Shown piece after piece: positions 14,390 to 16,290 of a stretch of DNA of 16,290 nt; the stretch's first letter is position 1; each line of letters begins with the position of its first letter. The notes beneath the pieces were generated by a model. The model was given only the letters and a program-made list of their open reading frames with translations, was not told where the DNA came from and did no database searches. Made by a program: the position numbers and the translations under genes. Source of the DNA: CAZGCA01 sp964524145 (GTDB taxonomy: Bacteria > Hydrogenedentota > CAZGCA01); NCBI GenBank assembly GCA_964524145.1, contig CAZGCA010000110.1, positions 1 to 16,290 on the forward strand. Reading direction: 5' to 3'.

Positions 14390-16084
14390 ATGGTCTTGCT
14401 GAATCCGAAGGCGCACAGTCGTGTGTATCCCGATGAGCACTCGAGTGAAATAATGCTGCGCACTATTGAGTTCTTCGAAGGGAAAGGCAAGAGCAAACTC
14501 AAGGAGGACGACCGTAACCGCACTTGGTATGCAGACTTCCTCGAGTTTCAGAAAAAGGAGAGGGTCTTTGCGACGTTGCTGACGCCCCAGGAATATGGTG
14601 AAGATGAGGCACGTTGGGACACCTGGCGGATCTGTGAGTACAATGAGATCCTGGCGTTCTATGGTCTCCACTACTGGTATACGTGGCAAGTTTCCATCTT
14701 GGGGCTGGGCCCGATCTGGATGTCTGAGAATGACGAGATCAAGAGACGAGCCGCCCAGTACTTGCGGGATGGGGAAATCTTCGCGTTTGGCCTGTCAGAA
14801 AGAGAACACGGTGCTGACGTCTATTCGACAGAGACGTCGCTTGCGCCGCAAGGCGACGGTACGTACCTGGCCAATGGAGAGAAGTACTACATCGGCAACG
14901 GCAACGAGGCGAAAATGGTGTCGACCTTTGGCAAGATGGCTGACAGCGCCGATTACGTTTTCTTCATCGCCAATTATCAGCAACCCCAGTATGAGTGCGT
15001 CAAGAATGTGGTCAACAGCCAATCTTACGTCTCGCAATTCACGCTTACGGACTATCCCGTCAATGAAGGAGACATCCTTTCCAAAGGGCAGTACGCTTGG
15101 GATTGCGCGCTCAATACGGTCAACATCGGCAAATACAATCTGGGCTGGGCCTCCATCGGGATCGGCACGCATGCCTTCTATGAAGCGATCAGGCACGCGG
15201 CGAACCGGCGTCTCTACGGCATGTATGTGACGGACTTCCCACACGTCAAGCAGATGCTTACCGATGCGTACGCTCGGTTGGTAGCGATGAAGTTGTTTGC
15301 GTTGCGGGCGGCGGACTATATGCGGGCCGCGTCGCCGGAAGATCGCCGCTACCTGCTTTACAACCCCGTGGTGAAAATGAAGGTGACTACGCAGGGCGAG
15401 GAAGTCATCAATCTGCTCTGGGACGTCATTGCGGCGAAGGGGTTTGAGAAAGACACATACTTTGAGATGGCCGCTCGAGATATTCGCGCTCTGCCTAAGC
15501 TCGAGGGCACGGTGCACGTGAACATCGCGCTCGTCATCAAGTTTGTCGCCAACTACTTCTTCAATCCTAAAGAGTATCAGGAGGTTGGTCGGCAAAGCCA
15601 TGCGGCAAACGACGACTTCCTGTTTGCGCAAGGACCGGCCCGTGGCCTGGGGAAGATCCAGTTCCATGATTACAACGTTGTCTACAACAGGTTTGACCTG
15701 CCCAACGTGAACGTGTTAAAGAAACAGATTGCCGTGTTTCGGGAGTTGCTGGTCAATGCGCCACCTACGGAGACTCAGCGTCAAGACATTGATTTTCTGT
15801 TGACCATTGGTGAACTGTTCACACTGGTGGTCTACGGGCAACTCGTGCTCGAGAACGTGGGAATCTACAACATCGATGATGACTTGATCGATCAGATTTT
15901 CGATTTCATGGTCAGGGATTTCTCGAAGTTCGCGGTGCAGCTTCTCTGCAAACCCAGCTGCACATCGGAGCAGATGGAATTCTGTAGGAAAATGATCGAA
16001 AAGCCGACGGTGGATGCGCAGCGGTACGGACGGGTGTGGGAGGAAGTGCACGCATTGAAGGATGCGTACGAAATGACCCCGTAG
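14390..16084 (+). CDS. acyl-CoA dehydrogenase-like flavoprotein
   Basis: A 564-residue cytoplasmic protein of the acyl-CoA dehydrogenase superfamily, which oxidises the alpha-beta bond of acyl-CoA with FAD. GGAGG lies 7 nt before ATG 14390. GLSEREHGAD (residues 134-143) corresponds to the A-x-TE-x-x-GSD signature in the middle domain. The C-terminal helical domain carries RDIRALPKLEGT, whose E372 aligns with the catalytic base of medium-chain enzymes (E376 in YEGT). It is longer than the usual 380-400 residues, with about 170 further residues that look helical, as in the larger ACAD subfamilies. No electron-transfer flavoprotein or CoA ligase gene is nearby, so the substrate is unknown. The small membrane protein at 14233 precedes it. 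Confidence 0.85.
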   Translation: MVLLNPKAHSRVYPDEHSSEIMLRTIEFFEGKGKSKLKEDDRNRTWYADFLEFQKKERVFATLLTPQEYGEDEARWDTWRICEYNEILAFYGLHYWYTWQVSILGLGPIWMSENDEIKRRAAQYLRDGEIFAFGLSEREHGADVYSTETSLAPQGDGTYLANGEKYYIGNGNEAKMVSTFGKMADSADYVFFIANYQQPQYECVKNVVNSQSYVSQFTLTDYPVNEGDILSKGQYAWDCALNTVNIGKYNLGWASIGIGTHAFYEAIRHAANRRLYGMYVTDFPHVKQMLTDAYARLVAMKLFALRAADYMRAASPEDRRYLLYNPVVKMKVTTQGEEVINLLWDVIAAKGFEKDTYFEMAARDIRALPKLEGTVHVNIALVIKFVANYFFNPKEYQEVGRQSHAANDDFLFAQGPARGLGKIQFHDYNVVYNRFDLPNVNVLKKQIAVFRELLVNAPPTETQRQDIDFLLTIGELFTLVVYGQLVLENVGIYNIDDDLIDQIFDFMVRDFSKFAVQLLCKPSCTSEQMEFCRKMIEKPTVDAQRYGRVWEEVHALKDAYEMTP

Positions 16085-16180
16085 CTCTCCGTGCAGCAAC
16101 AGCGCGTTGCCGAAGACACAATGGGCGTAGGCAGGTCAGCAAAGCCAGTCCAGAAAACGGCGGTTGTCGGGCAGTAGCGG

Positions 16181-16290
16181 TCAACCTTCCTCGACGACCT
16201 CCATGCCCATCAAGTTAGCCAGATGCCGCACGCTCTCCATGTGATCGCCGTAAAACACCACGCGGTGCAGCAGCGTCATGGCGTCCTCGG
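16181..16290 (-). CDS. C-terminal fragment of a possible L-fucose/arabinose isomerase-family protein
   Basis: The last 35 codons of a minus-strand gene that runs off the window edge. The ending LLHRVVFYGDHMESVRHLAN followed by LMGMEVVEEG resembles C-termini of fucose/arabinose isomerase-like proteins, but the sample is short and the call rests on memory. The stop at 16183-16181 lies 97 nt from the end of the acyl-CoA dehydrogenase gene, so the two are convergent. A sugar isomerase would suit the glycan-degrading setting. Confidence 0.35.
   Translation of the reverse strand, partial: EDAMTLLHRVVFYGDHMESVRHLANLMGMEVVEEG

Noticed and set aside
14795..15667. 290-codon minus-strand frame
   Set aside because: It is antisense to the acyl-CoA dehydrogenase-like gene, whose motifs are clear in the plus frame.
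1..16290. CRISPR arrays, tRNA and rRNA genes
   Set aside because: No regularly spaced direct repeats and no tRNA- or rRNA-like sequence were seen by reading.

Overview
The window looks like accessory sequence from an uncultured, glycan-degrading Gram-negative bacterium of the PVC/Hydrogenedentota type. This is an inference from gene content, not a taxonomic result. The clues are secreted carbohydrate-active enzymes, paralogous uroporphyrinogen-decarboxylase-like proteins, dockerin-type gene ends, an ECF sigma factor with a zinc anti-sigma protein, and many gene relics in long intergenic stretches. No rRNA, tRNA or CRISPR array was seen.

Layout. 1-440: REP-like hairpins, then a clear sigma70 promoter. 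534-3314 (+): a secreted GH94/GH36-like (alpha/alpha)6-barrel protein. 3661-4947 (-): a URO-D/MtaA-like protein. 5049-6370: a graveyard holding the 3' part of a DDE transposase (-), the 3' half of a second URO-D gene (+) and a frameshifted CocE/NonD hydrolase tail (+). 6359-6506: repeat copy A. 6625-8151 (-): a DUF1846 protein. 8208-8360: an IS3-type transposase tail. 8361-8660: a decayed dockerin gene end plus repeat copy B. 8940-10870 (+): ECF sigma factor, RsrA-like zinc anti-sigma factor, and a lipoprotein MsrB-MsrA fusion. 11157-13544 (-): a secreted TIM-barrel-like protein of unknown specificity. 13749-14132 (-): repeat copy C and a dockerin gene end. 14233-16084 (+): an unrecorded 50-residue membrane microprotein directly upstream of an acyl-CoA dehydrogenase-like gene. 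16181 to the edge (-): the tail of a probable sugar-isomerase gene.

Functionally, 8940-10870 reads as a redox-stress module in which a thiol/zinc anti-sigma protein would control a sigma factor next to a cell-envelope methionine sulfoxide reductase. The two secreted enzymes, the dockerin gene ends and the possible isomerase fit polysaccharide use, but they do not form one operon.

The most unusual signal is a three-copy intergenic element (A, B, C). Over about 110 bp the three copies align without a gap. Each has a GG-N10-GC sigma54-like (-24/-12) box, a CACATACGG box exactly 101 nt further on, and a hairpin between them with one compensatory base-pair change. Copies B and C stay co-linear for 259 positions, reaching back into the stop codons of two dockerin-like gene ends.
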